From Acinetobacter larvae (GTDB lineage Bacteria > Pseudomonadota > Gammaproteobacteria > Pseudomonadales > Moraxellaceae): a stretch of 64,000 bases of DNA. The position numbers were made by a program, and so were the translations under genes. The number at the start of each line of letters is the position of its first letter. Within the stretch, counting starts at the first letter, position 1. The stretch covers positions 682,001-746,000 of the forward strand of contig NZ_CP016895.1 in the NCBI RefSeq assembly GCF_001704115.1. Direction: 5' to 3'. Positions 38,048 through 46,944 of the stretch are shown here, in pieces. The notes beneath the pieces are model-generated. The model was not told the DNA's origin. It did not search any database and was given only the letters and a program-made list of their open reading frames with translations.

Positions 38048-38953
38048 ATGCATATACTATCTGTTAGTGATGGAAAAGCGGGTCATCGTTCACAAGCACT
38101 AGGTTTGATCTATGCCATGCAACAGCAATCTGCAGGGATTCAATATCAAGAAGTTTCTATTGATGATTTATCTGTATTCAAAATATTGAGTGCGCGTCAG
38201 TGTATTGACCGCATTGGGTTGGTGGCAATTCCAGATTTAATTGTGGGTGTCGGAAGTCATACACAGCTCAAAGTTTGGTTATTGGCAAAAATATTTCCCG
38301 CAGCCCAAAGCGTGATTATAATGAAGCCCAATTTACCGCTGTGGTGTTTCGATTATGTGATTGTTCCCGAACATGATGCGATCACGGCATCACAACGGGT
38401 CATTACCACATTGGGGGCTTTAAATACATTAAGCAATCAACAGCGTCATCAAGCCAGCCATCTTCTGATTGCCTTAGGCGGTCCCGCCAAGCGTTATCAA
38501 TGGCAAGATCAGAACATTTTAGAGGCTGTTGAAGGGATTATTTGTGCTAATCCAAAGGCACAGATTAAACTGACAACCTCAAGACGCACGCCCAGTTCTA
38601 TCCTGACGCAACTATCGGCATTGCAAAAAAACTATGCAAATATTGAGATATTTCCTGTATCACAAACACCGCAGGGATGGTTGGCAGAGCAATTACAACA
38701 CGCCGAAGCGGCCTGGGTAACCGAAGATAGCGTTTCGATGTTGTATGAGGCAATGACTGCTGGGTGTCGTGTCGGTGTGATTTTTATGCCGCGGCTTCGT
38801 CGTGATCGTATTACGCTGGCAATCGATAAATTATTAAAATCCTCTGCTATTTCAGCAGATTATAATTTGGAAAAATTGCCTAAAGCGACAGATTTAAATG
38901 AAGCACATCGTGTTGCAGCTTTACTGCTTAAAAATGTGTCGAATTTCACATAA
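38048..38953 (+). CDS. ELM1/GtrOC1-like family protein (DUF1022)
   Basis: A 301-residue protein of the mitochondrial-fission ELM1 family (DUF1022), which has a GT-B-like fold. Family blocks: LSVSDGKAGHRSQALGL at the N-terminus, PDLIVGVGSHTQ, VIIMKPNLPLW, LLIALGGPAKRYQW and AAWVTEDSVSMLYEAMTAGCRVGVI. In Gram-negative bacteria these genes lie in LPS core loci and are thought to act as sugar transferases; the reaction here is unknown. GAGGATC lies close to the ATG. First gene of the outer-core region. Confidence 0.85.
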   Translation: MHILSVSDGKAGHRSQALGLIYAMQQQSAGIQYQEVSIDDLSVFKILSARQCIDRIGLVAIPDLIVGVGSHTQLKVWLLAKIFPAAQSVIIMKPNLPLWCFDYVIVPEHDAITASQRVITTLGALNTLSNQQRHQASHLLIALGGPAKRYQWQDQNILEAVEGIICANPKAQIKLTTSRRTPSSILTQLSALQKNYANIEIFPVSQTPQGWLAEQLQHAEAAWVTEDSVSMLYEAMTAGCRVGVIFMPRLRRDRITLAIDKLLKSSAISADYNLEKLPKATDLNEAHRVAALLLKNVSNFT

Positions 38954-38967
38954 AAGTTATTTATAAT

Positions 38968-38994
38968 CCTTTTCTTTTTTATATTAAGAAAAGG
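38968..38994 (+). promoter_or_regulatory. Hairpin covering the ribosome site of the next gene
   Basis: CCTTTTCTT and AAGAAAAGG form a perfect 9-bp stem with a 9-base loop. The right arm holds the Shine-Dalgarno AAGAAAAGG, seven bases before the GTG start at 39002. In RNA the ribosome site would be paired unless opened, for example by ribosomes finishing the upstream gene 15 bases earlier. No T-run follows the right arm, so it is not a terminator. Confidence 0.55.
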
Positions 38995-39001
38995 TTGTTC
39001 G

Positions 39002-40486
39002 GTGTTTGCTGTTTTTATAAAAATATCTTTTGCACTCTTAATCTCTATTATTTACGCCTACGGTTTAGGCTTTTTTGATGCTTTTAATCGCCCCAAAGAA
39101 TATTTACCTTATTTGGCTGTGACTTTATTGAGTACACTTTTTTTATGTTATTTACAAAATATGCGAATAATTTATCGCATTATTTATGCAGCTATTTTTT
39201 TACTATTAAGTCTTTATATTGCAACAGGGACTGGTATTCAACAAGGTCATATGTCTTTGGGCATCATCGCTTCAGTTTTTCAGTCAGATCAGAATGAAGC
39301 CTTAGAATTTTTATCTGTTGTCCATTATAAATTTATTTTTTATGCAGTACTAAGTTATGTGTTGTTATTGGTTTTTTTGTTCTATAAACAAGAAGATCAT
39401 GTATTTCAGTGTAATAGTAAATTACATAAAATTATATTGGCTATGGCTTTGTTTTTAAATGCCACGACAGTATTTGCATTAGAAACCACACGGGCAATTT
39501 ATTTATATAAAAAAGAAGAAAAATTTTTGAATGAATATAATCAAAAAGATTTTGACTGGAAAATAAAGCAAGTCAATGTTGATTACCAAACGCAGGTTTT
39601 TATTATTGGTGAAAGTGTGCAACGTAATTATTTATCACTCTATGGTTATCAATATAAAACCACACCATTTTTAGACCAGATGCCGCTCACTTATATTGAA
39701 AATTATATTGCCGCAGCTCCCAATACGGCTGCAAGTTTGGTACGTACCTTGGCGGTATCTGATGGACAGCAGATGATTCAGCCAGCCATGAATGTTGTGC
39801 GTTTAGCCAATCAAGCGGGTTACAATACGATTTGGATTTCAAATCAAGGTTTTATGGGGAAGAATGATACAGCTGTATCTAAAACAGCACAGCATGCTCA
39901 ACATAAGCTATTTTTGAAAACAGGTAATTATCGCTCAAATAATATAGATGATGATGAGATGTTGCCTCTATTACAACAGCAGTTAAAAAAGTATCCTAAG
40001 CAAAATAATATAATTTTTATACATATGATGGGCTCACATCCAGATAGTTGCGAGCGATTATTCAATAGTCCATTACTGTATACGGAGCATCACAAAGCTT
40101 TGAGCTGCTATTTATCTAGTATTTATAAGCTAGATCATTTTATTGAAGGTGTTTATGAAATTTTAAAACAACAAAACAGAAGTTTTAAAATTCATTATTT
40201 TTCAGATCATGGTATGAGTGTTGATGAGGACAGCATTGTGGTGGATAACCAGTATAAGCATAATTATCAAGTACCTTATATTATCTTGAGTAGTGATGCC
40301 AAACAAAAAACTAAAATAGCTAAGACGGTCAGTGCACAAGATTTTATTGATATTTTTGCAGCACAAATAGGTGTCACTACGCCTTATCTAAAGCCCAATT
40401 ATACTTTAGAGCATATTCCGGATAATCCTAATGTCACCGTATTTAATTGGGATGAGCTTATTCCATATAACCAATTATTAGATTAA
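39002..40486 (+). CDS. Phosphoethanolamine transferase, EptA/CptA family (1)
   Basis: A 494-residue inner-membrane enzyme of the sulfatase superfamily that moves phosphoethanolamine from phosphatidylethanolamine to lipid A or core sugars. Five transmembrane segments (about residues 5-165) precede a periplasmic catalytic domain. The nucleophile motif is IIGESVQRNYLSLYGY (Ser where EptA has Thr), metal sites include HYFSDHG, and HMMGSH is conserved. Start is GTG with AAGG upstream, in a hairpin. The Ser/GES pattern is closer to CptA (core-modifying) than to EptA. Target is not known; the LOS core is likely from context. Confidence 0.87.
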   Translation: MFAVFIKISFALLISIIYAYGLGFFDAFNRPKEYLPYLAVTLLSTLFLCYLQNMRIIYRIIYAAIFLLLSLYIATGTGIQQGHMSLGIIASVFQSDQNEALEFLSVVHYKFIFYAVLSYVLLLVFLFYKQEDHVFQCNSKLHKIILAMALFLNATTVFALETTRAIYLYKKEEKFLNEYNQKDFDWKIKQVNVDYQTQVFIIGESVQRNYLSLYGYQYKTTPFLDQMPLTYIENYIAAAPNTAASLVRTLAVSDGQQMIQPAMNVVRLANQAGYNTIWISNQGFMGKNDTAVSKTAQHAQHKLFLKTGNYRSNNIDDDEMLPLLQQQLKKYPKQNNIIFIHMMGSHPDSCERLFNSPLLYTEHHKALSCYLSSIYKLDHFIEGVYEILKQQNRSFKIHYFSDHGMSVDEDSIVVDNQYKHNYQVPYIILSSDAKQKTKIAKTVSAQDFIDIFAAQIGVTTPYLKPNYTLEHIPDNPNVTVFNWDELIPYNQLLD

Positions 40487-40517
40487 ATAATGTTCAGCTT
40501 GTTATGATTCAAACCAT

Positions 40518-40549
40518 ATAGAGTAAAACAGCACCGAATGTTTTACTCT
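40518..40549. terminator. Inverted repeat between convergent transferase genes
   Basis: TAGAGTAAAACA and TGTTTTACTCTA form a perfect 12-bp stem with an 8-base loop between the two converging phosphoethanolamine transferase genes. No long T-run follows, so termination is inferred from position. Confidence 0.65.
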
Positions 40550-40577
40550 ACATTACCAAAGTAATAGCACAGCAGCA

Positions 40578-42200
40578 TTACTTGGTATGGGGTACTAAGT
40601 GACATTCATCATCATCAGTGGCTTGATCGTAGTCTACTGTTTGCATCAGGGTAAGGACTTTACGAGCATGCTGTGGTCTTTGAGGGTTTAAAATAGACAA
40701 CTGATTACTTTGATTTTGACAGTGTATTTCCGCGCTATCTAATAGCGTTGGAAAGATATTCTCAGCAGATAAGGCTTGCTGCTCGGCTTGTTTCAGCTGT
40801 TGACTCCAAGTGGGATTTTGTTTTTTCCAAGCGGGAGATGCCCACATAATAAAAGGCACATCATAATTGGACTTCATATCCAAATGACCGCTAGGATTAT
40901 CTTGACATTGACCCAGATTTAAGCCGTGGTCGGATACATAGAGCATATTGCTTAATCCCCCTTGTTTTTCTAATTTTTGAATCACTTGATCTAAAAGATA
41001 GTCGGTATAAGCAATAGAGTTATCGTAGGGGTCTTTAAATATATCAAATTGTTTGGGGTAGCGTCGTCTAAAATCGGCATGTGAGCCATAGAAATGTAGC
41101 ACGATTAATTTATTTTGATCTTTGTTTTCGGCCAGCGCTTGGTCTAAATCAGGTAATAATTCTTCGTCATAAAAGTCATGCAAAGATGTTGAATATGAGT
41201 GCTGATTTAGAAATTTATGTTGTTGCGCTGCTGAGGCATAGGCAGAAACTAAAGAATCAAACTCGCCGAATTTTGCCTGTGCACTAAACCAATATGTTTT
41301 ATAACCTGCAGCATTCATCGCATTAATAAAGGATGGATAGAGATGATCGTTATCTTCTACACGACCTGTGAGTAAGGCAGGAACAGAACGACTGGTAATA
41401 AAAGCACCAGAGACCATATTATCAAAGACCCATAAATCATCTCGACGTTGGTTGAGTCGCGGCGTAGTATTATTGGTTTGATAACCATATAAACTTAAAC
41501 GATCACGACGCGCGCTCTCACCAATCACCACCACAGTCGTTGTGGCAGGGGCTGCGGTATTTGAGCTTTGTATACTGCATTGAATTTTGTCTTGATTGGC
41601 AATGAACTGTTTAACACGATTAACTTCTAAATGAGCGGCTTGATAACCAAACAAAATATTGAGTGGATAAGATTGCTTATAATGTCGATAAACATTGAGA
41701 AACTTTTGTTGAGAGTCGCCTTCGGTTTTTATATAGCGTGCAATTGGAATAAAGACCAAACAGAGGAATAGAATACGTAACCAAATCGGTAGCTTAATTT
41801 TTTGATTTGGGATAAAGCGGATAAAAACAACCAGCATACAGGCATAAGCCAGTAATAGCGTTGTACTTAAAGCAATATTAATGGAACTTAAGTAGGCACT
41901 GGCTTCTGATTGAGAACTGCCTAATAAGGTGAACCATAAGGTAATGTCTGTCGGAGAGTCATAAACGATTTCATAATAAATCACCGCAGGACTAAGAATA
42001 AAAAAAGGTAGGGTGATCCAAAAGAAACGTCGCGTATGTGCAATCAATCCCAATAAAAACAGTAATGGGTAGAGCGCTTTAACGAAACCATCCCCAGAAA
42101 TAATCGCAGAAGGAATTAATAAAATAATGCAGTACGCAATAAAAGTAATAGTCTGTGTTTTGGGTTTTATTGATTGAAAGAATGACATTGTACTGTTCAA
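40578..42200 (-). CDS. Phosphoethanolamine transferase, EptA/CptA family (2)
   Basis: A 540-residue relative of the convergent gene: about five N-terminal membrane helices (residues 15-170), then a sulfatase-type domain with VVVIGESARRDRLSLYGYQTNNTTPRL, LHFYGSHADFRRRYP and LYVSDHG. The Ser in GES is the expected nucleophile. The sequence is clearly different from copy 1, so the pair probably came together by gene gain rather than recent duplication and may modify different positions. Divergent from the glycosyltransferase that follows, with 159 bp between. Confidence 0.88.
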   Translation of the reverse strand: MNSTMSFFQSIKPKTQTITFIAYCIILLIPSAIISGDGFVKALYPLLFLLGLIAHTRRFFWITLPFFILSPAVIYYEIVYDSPTDITLWFTLLGSSQSEASAYLSSINIALSTTLLLAYACMLVVFIRFIPNQKIKLPIWLRILFLCLVFIPIARYIKTEGDSQQKFLNVYRHYKQSYPLNILFGYQAAHLEVNRVKQFIANQDKIQCSIQSSNTAAPATTTVVVIGESARRDRLSLYGYQTNNTTPRLNQRRDDLWVFDNMVSGAFITSRSVPALLTGRVEDNDHLYPSFINAMNAAGYKTYWFSAQAKFGEFDSLVSAYASAAQQHKFLNQHSYSTSLHDFYDEELLPDLDQALAENKDQNKLIVLHFYGSHADFRRRYPKQFDIFKDPYDNSIAYTDYLLDQVIQKLEKQGGLSNMLYVSDHGLNLGQCQDNPSGHLDMKSNYDVPFIMWASPAWKKQNPTWSQQLKQAEQQALSAENIFPTLLDSAEIHCQNQSNQLSILNPQRPQHARKVLTLMQTVDYDQATDDDECHLVPHTK

Positions 42201-42359
42201 AAATATCGATATTTTCGGAAGTGGTAATCATACACGGATTGATCAATTAGTCTATATATAGATGAAGTTTGATTTTTATTTTAAAACTACTAAAAACATC
42301 ATGATCATAAAATTAAGTTATGTGATAATATCTGGTTGGATTGTTTAGTTATTAAGTAT

Positions 42360-43385
42360 ATGAAAATTCTACATATTGCGAATTTTGGTTTTAATAAGCA
42401 AGCAGCGCATTTTTATTGTACAGATCGTAAAATTTCTGCTGGTTTAATTGAAAATGGACATTTTGTTTATGATTTCAGCTTTCGTGATATGGCACGCATG
42501 GGAACAATTTTTAAAACCAAAAAATTGGGTGCAAAATGGGCTAATCGAGAAGTCTTAAAAATTGTGCAAAATCTAGAACCCGAACTGATACTGATTGGTC
42601 ACACCGATTTAATGAGTGCTGAGGTTCTTAAACAAATCAAGCAAGATTATCCAACAATTAAGATCGCATTCTGGTATGTCGATCCACTGTATTTAGAGCA
42701 TAAACTTAATTTTGTGTATGATTTCGCACCGTATCTTGATGCTATATTTTGCACGACCGGAGGGGAATATTTACAAAAACTCAAACAGCCACATTTAAAA
42801 GTTGCGTATTTTCCGAATGTTGGGCATCGCAATGTTGAACAGTTGCAGCAATTTGATAAAGCAAAAACCACGCAGACGTTTATTTTTTGTGGCGTGGTCT
42901 ATAAAGAACCCGAGCGTGAAAAATTCCTGACTGATTTAGATCATATTTTAACAGAAGCTCATATCCAACATCATTTTTATGGTTGCTTCGGGCAAGCTGG
43001 CGTATATGGAAAGCATTATTATAAGGCCTTATCTGATGCTAAAATGGGATTAAATTATTCTCGCCGTAATGATGTGTGTTTATATAGCTCAGATCGAATT
43101 GTACAATTAACGGGTAATGGTCTATTAACTTTTAGCCCTCGGATTCCCAAATTTAAACAGCTCTACAATGATGATGAAGTGGTTTATTTTGATGATCAAT
43201 TTGATCTGGCAGAGAAGATTAAATACTATTCTACCCATCCTGAACAAGCCAAGCGGATTGCTGAATTAGGTTGGCTAAAAACACGTCATAGCTTTAACGC
43301 ACAACGTATAACACAGTTTATGATAGAGCTCATTTTCGCTTTGCCATTTTCACAAGCCTACGAATGGGCAGATGAGGTATATTAA
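42360..43385 (+). CDS. Glycosyltransferase, CgeB-like
   Basis: A 341-residue GT-B-type protein: MKILHIANFGF at the N-terminus, WYVDPLYLE mid-protein, and the C-terminal half with MGLNYSRRNDVCLYSSDRIVQLTGNGLLTFSPRIPKFKQLYNDDEVVYFDD, close to CgeB-like (DUF3880/Glyco_trans_1_2) proteins. The ATG at MKILHI is preferred over one eight codons upstream because it begins the first beta strand. It heads a plus-strand run with the deacetylase (2-bp gap), a GT2 and a GT4. Substrate unknown; LOS core sugar by context. Confidence 0.8.
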   Translation: MKILHIANFGFNKQAAHFYCTDRKISAGLIENGHFVYDFSFRDMARMGTIFKTKKLGAKWANREVLKIVQNLEPELILIGHTDLMSAEVLKQIKQDYPTIKIAFWYVDPLYLEHKLNFVYDFAPYLDAIFCTTGGEYLQKLKQPHLKVAYFPNVGHRNVEQLQQFDKAKTTQTFIFCGVVYKEPEREKFLTDLDHILTEAHIQHHFYGCFGQAGVYGKHYYKALSDAKMGLNYSRRNDVCLYSSDRIVQLTGNGLLTFSPRIPKFKQLYNDDEVVYFDDQFDLAEKIKYYSTHPEQAKRIAELGWLKTRHSFNAQRITQFMIELIFALPFSQAYEWADEVY

Positions 43386-43387
43386 TC

Positions 43388-44140
43388 ATGTGGGTACTTT
43401 ATATATTTCTTGGCTTGCTGGTATTGGCTGCTGTGTTATATCTATTGGGCAATTATACATTTTGGTTACCTTATCGTAGTGCTAAATTACCGCGTGTGGT
43501 GATGTTACATCAAGTGACACCACATGCTGATGCATCTGGAATGAATATGCCTCCTGCTAAATTTGAGCAGTTATTGCGTTATTTAACGCATAGAAAAAGT
43601 ATATTTTGCTTTGTATCAGAATTAGATCAATTTAAAAACCAAAAGAATGTCGTCGCATTATCTTTTGATGATGGTTTTTTAGATAACTATCAATATGCTT
43701 ATCCATTACTGAAAAAATATCAGGCAAAAGCAACAATTTTTCTTGCTACAGAAATAGATGGTATTGAAAAACTCACGCCTACACAGATTAAAGAAATGTC
43801 TGCTTCAGGCATAATTGAATTTGGTGCCCATACTCAACATCACGTCAATTTACTCAAGTTATCAGATGAGGACGCATTTCGTGAGATGCAAGCCTCTAAA
43901 CATGATGTAGAACAATTGGTCGGAGCTTGCCCAAGCTTTGCTTATCCCTTTGGTCGTTTTAATGAAAAACATCAACAGATGGCGAAACAAATTGGTTTTA
44001 AAAATGCAGTATCGACTCGGAAAAAGATTGAAGCATTGACCATGCAGAATCAATTTAATATCCCGCGTGTTAGTACACATGGTGCAATGAATGCATTACA
44101 AATGCGTATTGCTTTAGCCAAAGGACGTTATAAATTATGA
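43388..44140 (+). CDS. pda: Polysaccharide deacetylase, NodB-homology
   Basis: A 250-residue carbohydrate esterase family 4 protein with an N-terminal membrane anchor (about residues 1-20). Motifs: LSFDDGFLDNY (catalytic Asp and metal Asp), GAHTQHHVNL (metal His pair) and FAYPFGRFN. Such enzymes remove N-acetyl groups from GlcNAc-type sugars; in A. baumannii OC loci, deacetylase genes (pda) are common. Its stop overlaps the next gene by four bases. Confidence 0.87.
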   Translation: MWVLYIFLGLLVLAAVLYLLGNYTFWLPYRSAKLPRVVMLHQVTPHADASGMNMPPAKFEQLLRYLTHRKSIFCFVSELDQFKNQKNVVALSFDDGFLDNYQYAYPLLKKYQAKATIFLATEIDGIEKLTPTQIKEMSASGIIEFGAHTQHHVNLLKLSDEDAFREMQASKHDVEQLVGACPSFAYPFGRFNEKHQQMAKQIGFKNAVSTRKKIEALTMQNQFNIPRVSTHGAMNALQMRIALAKGRYKL

Positions 44141-44895
44141 CCATTGCTTGTAGTGTATATATAGTGACTTTGAATTGTGCAGCATGGTTGCAGAAAACTT
44201 TAGAAAGTGTGCAAGACTTTGCCGAGGTCATTATCTTAGATTCTGGAAGTACCGATCAAACTTATGCAATTGCCGCAGCATTTAAAAATGTACGAATATC
44301 TCATCAGGATTGGCAAGGTTATGCTGCCCAGAAAAGCCTAGCCTTAGCCCAGTGTCAACAAGATTGGGTGTTAAATCTAGATGGTGATGAGGTTTTATCT
44401 ACAGAATTAAAATTAGAAATTATGCAAACAATTGCTGAAAATAAAATTGATGCTTTAATTACACCGATCAATGACGTTTTTTTAGGTGTGGCAAATAGTA
44501 AACATACCAAAAAACATGCTAAGACACGGTTTTTTCGTAAAGCAAAAGGTCATTATGACTTAGCCAATCAGGTGCATGAGCAGGTTATTGTTGATGGGAT
44601 TTCACAACGTGCCCAAGGCGATATTTTTCACCATGGAGAGTCTAGTATCTTTATTAAGGTGCAAAAGAATAATCAATATTCTGAACTCAAAGCACAAGAG
44701 AAATTTGAAAAAGGTAAACAAGCAAGTATTTTAAAATTGATGTTGGTCATGCCTCTTACTTTTTTTAAATCATATTTTATCCGTCGTAGTTGTCTCAATG
44801 GTTGGCGAGGTTTTGTAAATAGCATGGTAAATGCTTTTTACGCATTTTTAAAAGAAGCCAAGTTATTTGAACAGCACCTCAAAGACAAAAAGTGA
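44137..44895 (+). CDS. Glycosyltransferase family 2, WaaE/KdtX-like
   Basis: A 252-residue GT-A enzyme. ACSVYIVTLNCAAWLQKTLESVQDFAEVIILDSGSTDQT (N-terminal nucleotide-sugar site) and LNLDGDEVLS (DxD-type) match the WaaE/KdtX beta-1,4-glucosyltransferase subgroup that adds glucose to inner-core heptose or Kdo. Overlaps the deacetylase stop by four bases, so translation is coupled. Confidence 0.87.
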   Translation: MTIACSVYIVTLNCAAWLQKTLESVQDFAEVIILDSGSTDQTYAIAAAFKNVRISHQDWQGYAAQKSLALAQCQQDWVLNLDGDEVLSTELKLEIMQTIAENKIDALITPINDVFLGVANSKHTKKHAKTRFFRKAKGHYDLANQVHEQVIVDGISQRAQGDIFHHGESSIFIKVQKNNQYSELKAQEKFEKGKQASILKLMLVMPLTFFKSYFIRRSCLNGWRGFVNSMVNAFYAFLKEAKLFEQHLKDKK

Positions 44896-44902
44896 TTATC
44901 AT

Positions 44903-45955
44903 TTGAAAATTTTATATGTAATGGGAACGAGTAGTGGTATAGGTGGTTTAGAGCAGCATAGCTTTAATTTGAGCCGTTTAATGAGTCAATCACATGAGGT
45001 TCATTTTATTGCTGATCAGCATTATCAACAATACTTCCAGCAACAACCATTAACAGTATTTCATGCAGTAAATTTTTCTAAAAGCAGATTGAATCCATGT
45101 TTTATTTTGCACATTTTTCGATTGATTAAGAAAATTCAGCCAGATATTATCCACGTACAAGGCGGAAAAGCTGCAAAAATTATTTCTATTTTATTACCTT
45201 ATTTAAAGATATCTAGTGTGGTGACCGTTCATGGTATGAAAAATCATCTCTATAGTTATCGTCGTTTTGATGCAATTATCGCGGTAAGTCAGCGCGTAGC
45301 GGATCGCTTTCATCAGTTTAAAAATGTTCATACCATTTATAATGGAATAGAGTTACCAAGCCAAACATTTAGGCCAAATATAAACTCACAGCGTCGTGTT
45401 GTAGCAGTTGGACGCTTAGATCCAGTAAAAGCATTTGATCAATTAATCATTGCATGGCAGGAGATTGACTATCCACTGGATATTATTGGTGAAGGAAGTC
45501 AGCGTCCAATGTTAACAGCGCTCATTGAAAAGTTGGGTTTACAAGATAAAGTACGTTTACTGGGTTATAAGCAAGATATTTTAGCTGAAATTAATAATAG
45601 CCAACTATTGGTAATTTCATCGCATAAAGAAGGTGGACCAATTGTATTGGCGGAAGCCTTACTGCTAAAGGTTCCTGTTGTGGCAACCAATGTGGGTATG
45701 GTTGCTGAGTTTCTACCAAAGCCATATATTGTTGAATCTGCACATTCACAACATTTAAAACAATCCATACAGTCTGCGCTTGATAACTTGGCTCAGCTTG
45801 AGTTAGATTTTCTGGGTAGTTTTACTAAGGCTGAGCATGAATTAAGCTTGCATAGAATGTATGAAAAAACTTTTAGTCTTTATCATGATTTAGTCAAATA
45901 TCCTAATCTAGGAAAACATAACGATCTAGAAAAACATCATGATCTAGAAAAATAG
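44903..45955 (+). CDS. Glycosyltransferase family 4 (LOS core)
   Basis: A GT-B glycosyltransferase of about 350 residues: GTSSGIGGLEQHSFNLSRLM (acceptor side), VAVGRLDPVKAFDQLI, and the donor motif HKEGGPIVLAEALLLKVPVV with the E-x7-E pair. No ATG begins the protein; TTG at 44903 starts at LKILYVMGT, the first beta strand, while another TTG at 44867 lies inside the previous gene and would add 12 residues. The C-terminus is a hexapeptide tandem repeat (LVKYPN, LGKHND, LEKHHD, LEK) encoded by an 18-bp repeat, which looks like recent slippage growth. Confidence 0.83.
   Translation: MKILYVMGTSSGIGGLEQHSFNLSRLMSQSHEVHFIADQHYQQYFQQQPLTVFHAVNFSKSRLNPCFILHIFRLIKKIQPDIIHVQGGKAAKIISILLPYLKISSVVTVHGMKNHLYSYRRFDAIIAVSQRVADRFHQFKNVHTIYNGIELPSQTFRPNINSQRRVVAVGRLDPVKAFDQLIIAWQEIDYPLDIIGEGSQRPMLTALIEKLGLQDKVRLLGYKQDILAEINNSQLLVISSHKEGGPIVLAEALLLKVPVVATNVGMVAEFLPKPYIVESAHSQHLKQSIQSALDNLAQLELDFLGSFTKAEHELSLHRMYEKTFSLYHDLVKYPNLGKHNDLEKHHDLEK
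45890..45952 (+). repeat. 18-bp coding tandem repeat at a gene end
   Basis: Three and a half units of 18 bp, the best-matching two reading CTAGGAAAACATAACGAT and CTAGAAAAACATCATGAT. They encode six-residue repeats at the C-terminus of the GT4 protein, right up to the stop codon. Confidence 0.8.
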
Positions 45956-45998
45956 TCATCGTAGAACAATCGTTATAAAATAAAAAACACTACTGACT

Positions 45999-46022
45999 CG
46001 GCTTCATTATTATTACAAGCCG
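45999..46022. terminator. Hairpin between converging GT4 and beta-propeller genes
   Basis: CGGCTT and AAGCCG form a 6-bp stem with a 12-base loop, with a T-rich tract on its plus-strand side. Weak but well placed for the plus-strand run. Confidence 0.45.
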
Positions 46023-46025
46023 TAT

Positions 46026-46904
46026 TTATTTCTTTGTGAGTCGGATGGCATCAATAACGACCACTTGATTGTTTACATCAATAGAATGGCAGCCATCATC
46101 TCGGCTATCCCAATTCGGTAAAATAGTGTCAAGCAGTGTTTCCTGGTAATCATCAGGAGTGAGTAGGGTAATTTCTTTTAGCTCGATATGACCACCATAA
46201 CGTTTTAATGAATCTTGGCTTGGGCGCACCAGTTTTCCTTGATAGTTAAAAATATTACCAGCCATACGATACTGTTGTTGACCGCGACAGACTGGGTTTT
46301 TAGGGTGTTCATGCCAATTGGGATTTAAAATATCTTTGGTATAAAAAATATCTAAGCGATCACCAAATTTTTTGCATCCACGCCGCGTTGAGGTAAATAA
46401 GTACCACAGTCCATTATAAAAGAAAGGTGTGCTGTCGACTGCTTCGATATTCGTCATTAAATCACTATGTTTCTGCCAATGATAAGGAAACTCAGTACAC
46501 TTCCATAATTCGATATTTTTATTTGAAGCACTCTCAGGAATCATATACCAATCTGATTCAATTTTAAAAATACATGGATAGGATAGATGATAATCACACT
46601 TTAGAATGGGGGTTGGTTCTGTGTAGCGCCCATCTTGAAATATCTCTAAAACGGAGAGAAAGCCTACAGGATGTTGTGCATCGACTTCTTCAAAAAAAAT
46701 AAAATGCCGATGATTGTGTTCTGCATAAAAACAATCTGCAAAGGTAAACTTGTGAGGAGAGTGAATTTCAAAACTATCTTTGAGCTGCTCTAGGCTATTA
46801 AATGGGCGATCTAAAAAAACAAAACGAATATACCAATGTGAGTGATATTGGCGAGCTTGACGTTTTTGCTGAAATTTATACCATTTTTTGAGAAGATAAC
46901 GCAT
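46026..46904 (-). CDS. Glucosamine inositolphosphorylceramide transferase-like beta-propeller protein
   Basis: A 292-residue protein with repeated aromatic/Asp blades typical of five-bladed propellers: FADCFYAEHNHRHFIFFEE, YPCIFKIESDWYMIPESASNKNIELWKC, STPFFYNGLWYLFTSTRR and NIFNYQGKLVRPSQDS. This matches the bacterial GIPC-transferase-like/GH43-like family found in LPS and capsule loci. Its reaction is not established; a role in core or glycolipid decoration is inferred from place. Follows the GT8 gene by 40 bp on the same strand. Confidence 0.75.
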   Translation of the reverse strand: MRYLLKKWYKFQQKRQARQYHSHWYIRFVFLDRPFNSLEQLKDSFEIHSPHKFTFADCFYAEHNHRHFIFFEEVDAQHPVGFLSVLEIFQDGRYTEPTPILKCDYHLSYPCIFKIESDWYMIPESASNKNIELWKCTEFPYHWQKHSDLMTNIEAVDSTPFFYNGLWYLFTSTRRGCKKFGDRLDIFYTKDILNPNWHEHPKNPVCRGQQQYRMAGNIFNYQGKLVRPSQDSLKRYGGHIELKEITLLTPDDYQETLLDTILPNWDSRDDGCHSIDVNNQVVVIDAIRLTKK

Positions 46905-46944
46905 AAATAATATCTTAAATTGAATTTTTCTAGTACAAAAACGA

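Noticed and set aside
44867..44902. TTG at 44867 as start for the GT4 gene
   Set aside because: Lies inside the preceding gene and adds residues before the first strand of the fold; the later TTG is favoured, though neither has a strong ribosome site.
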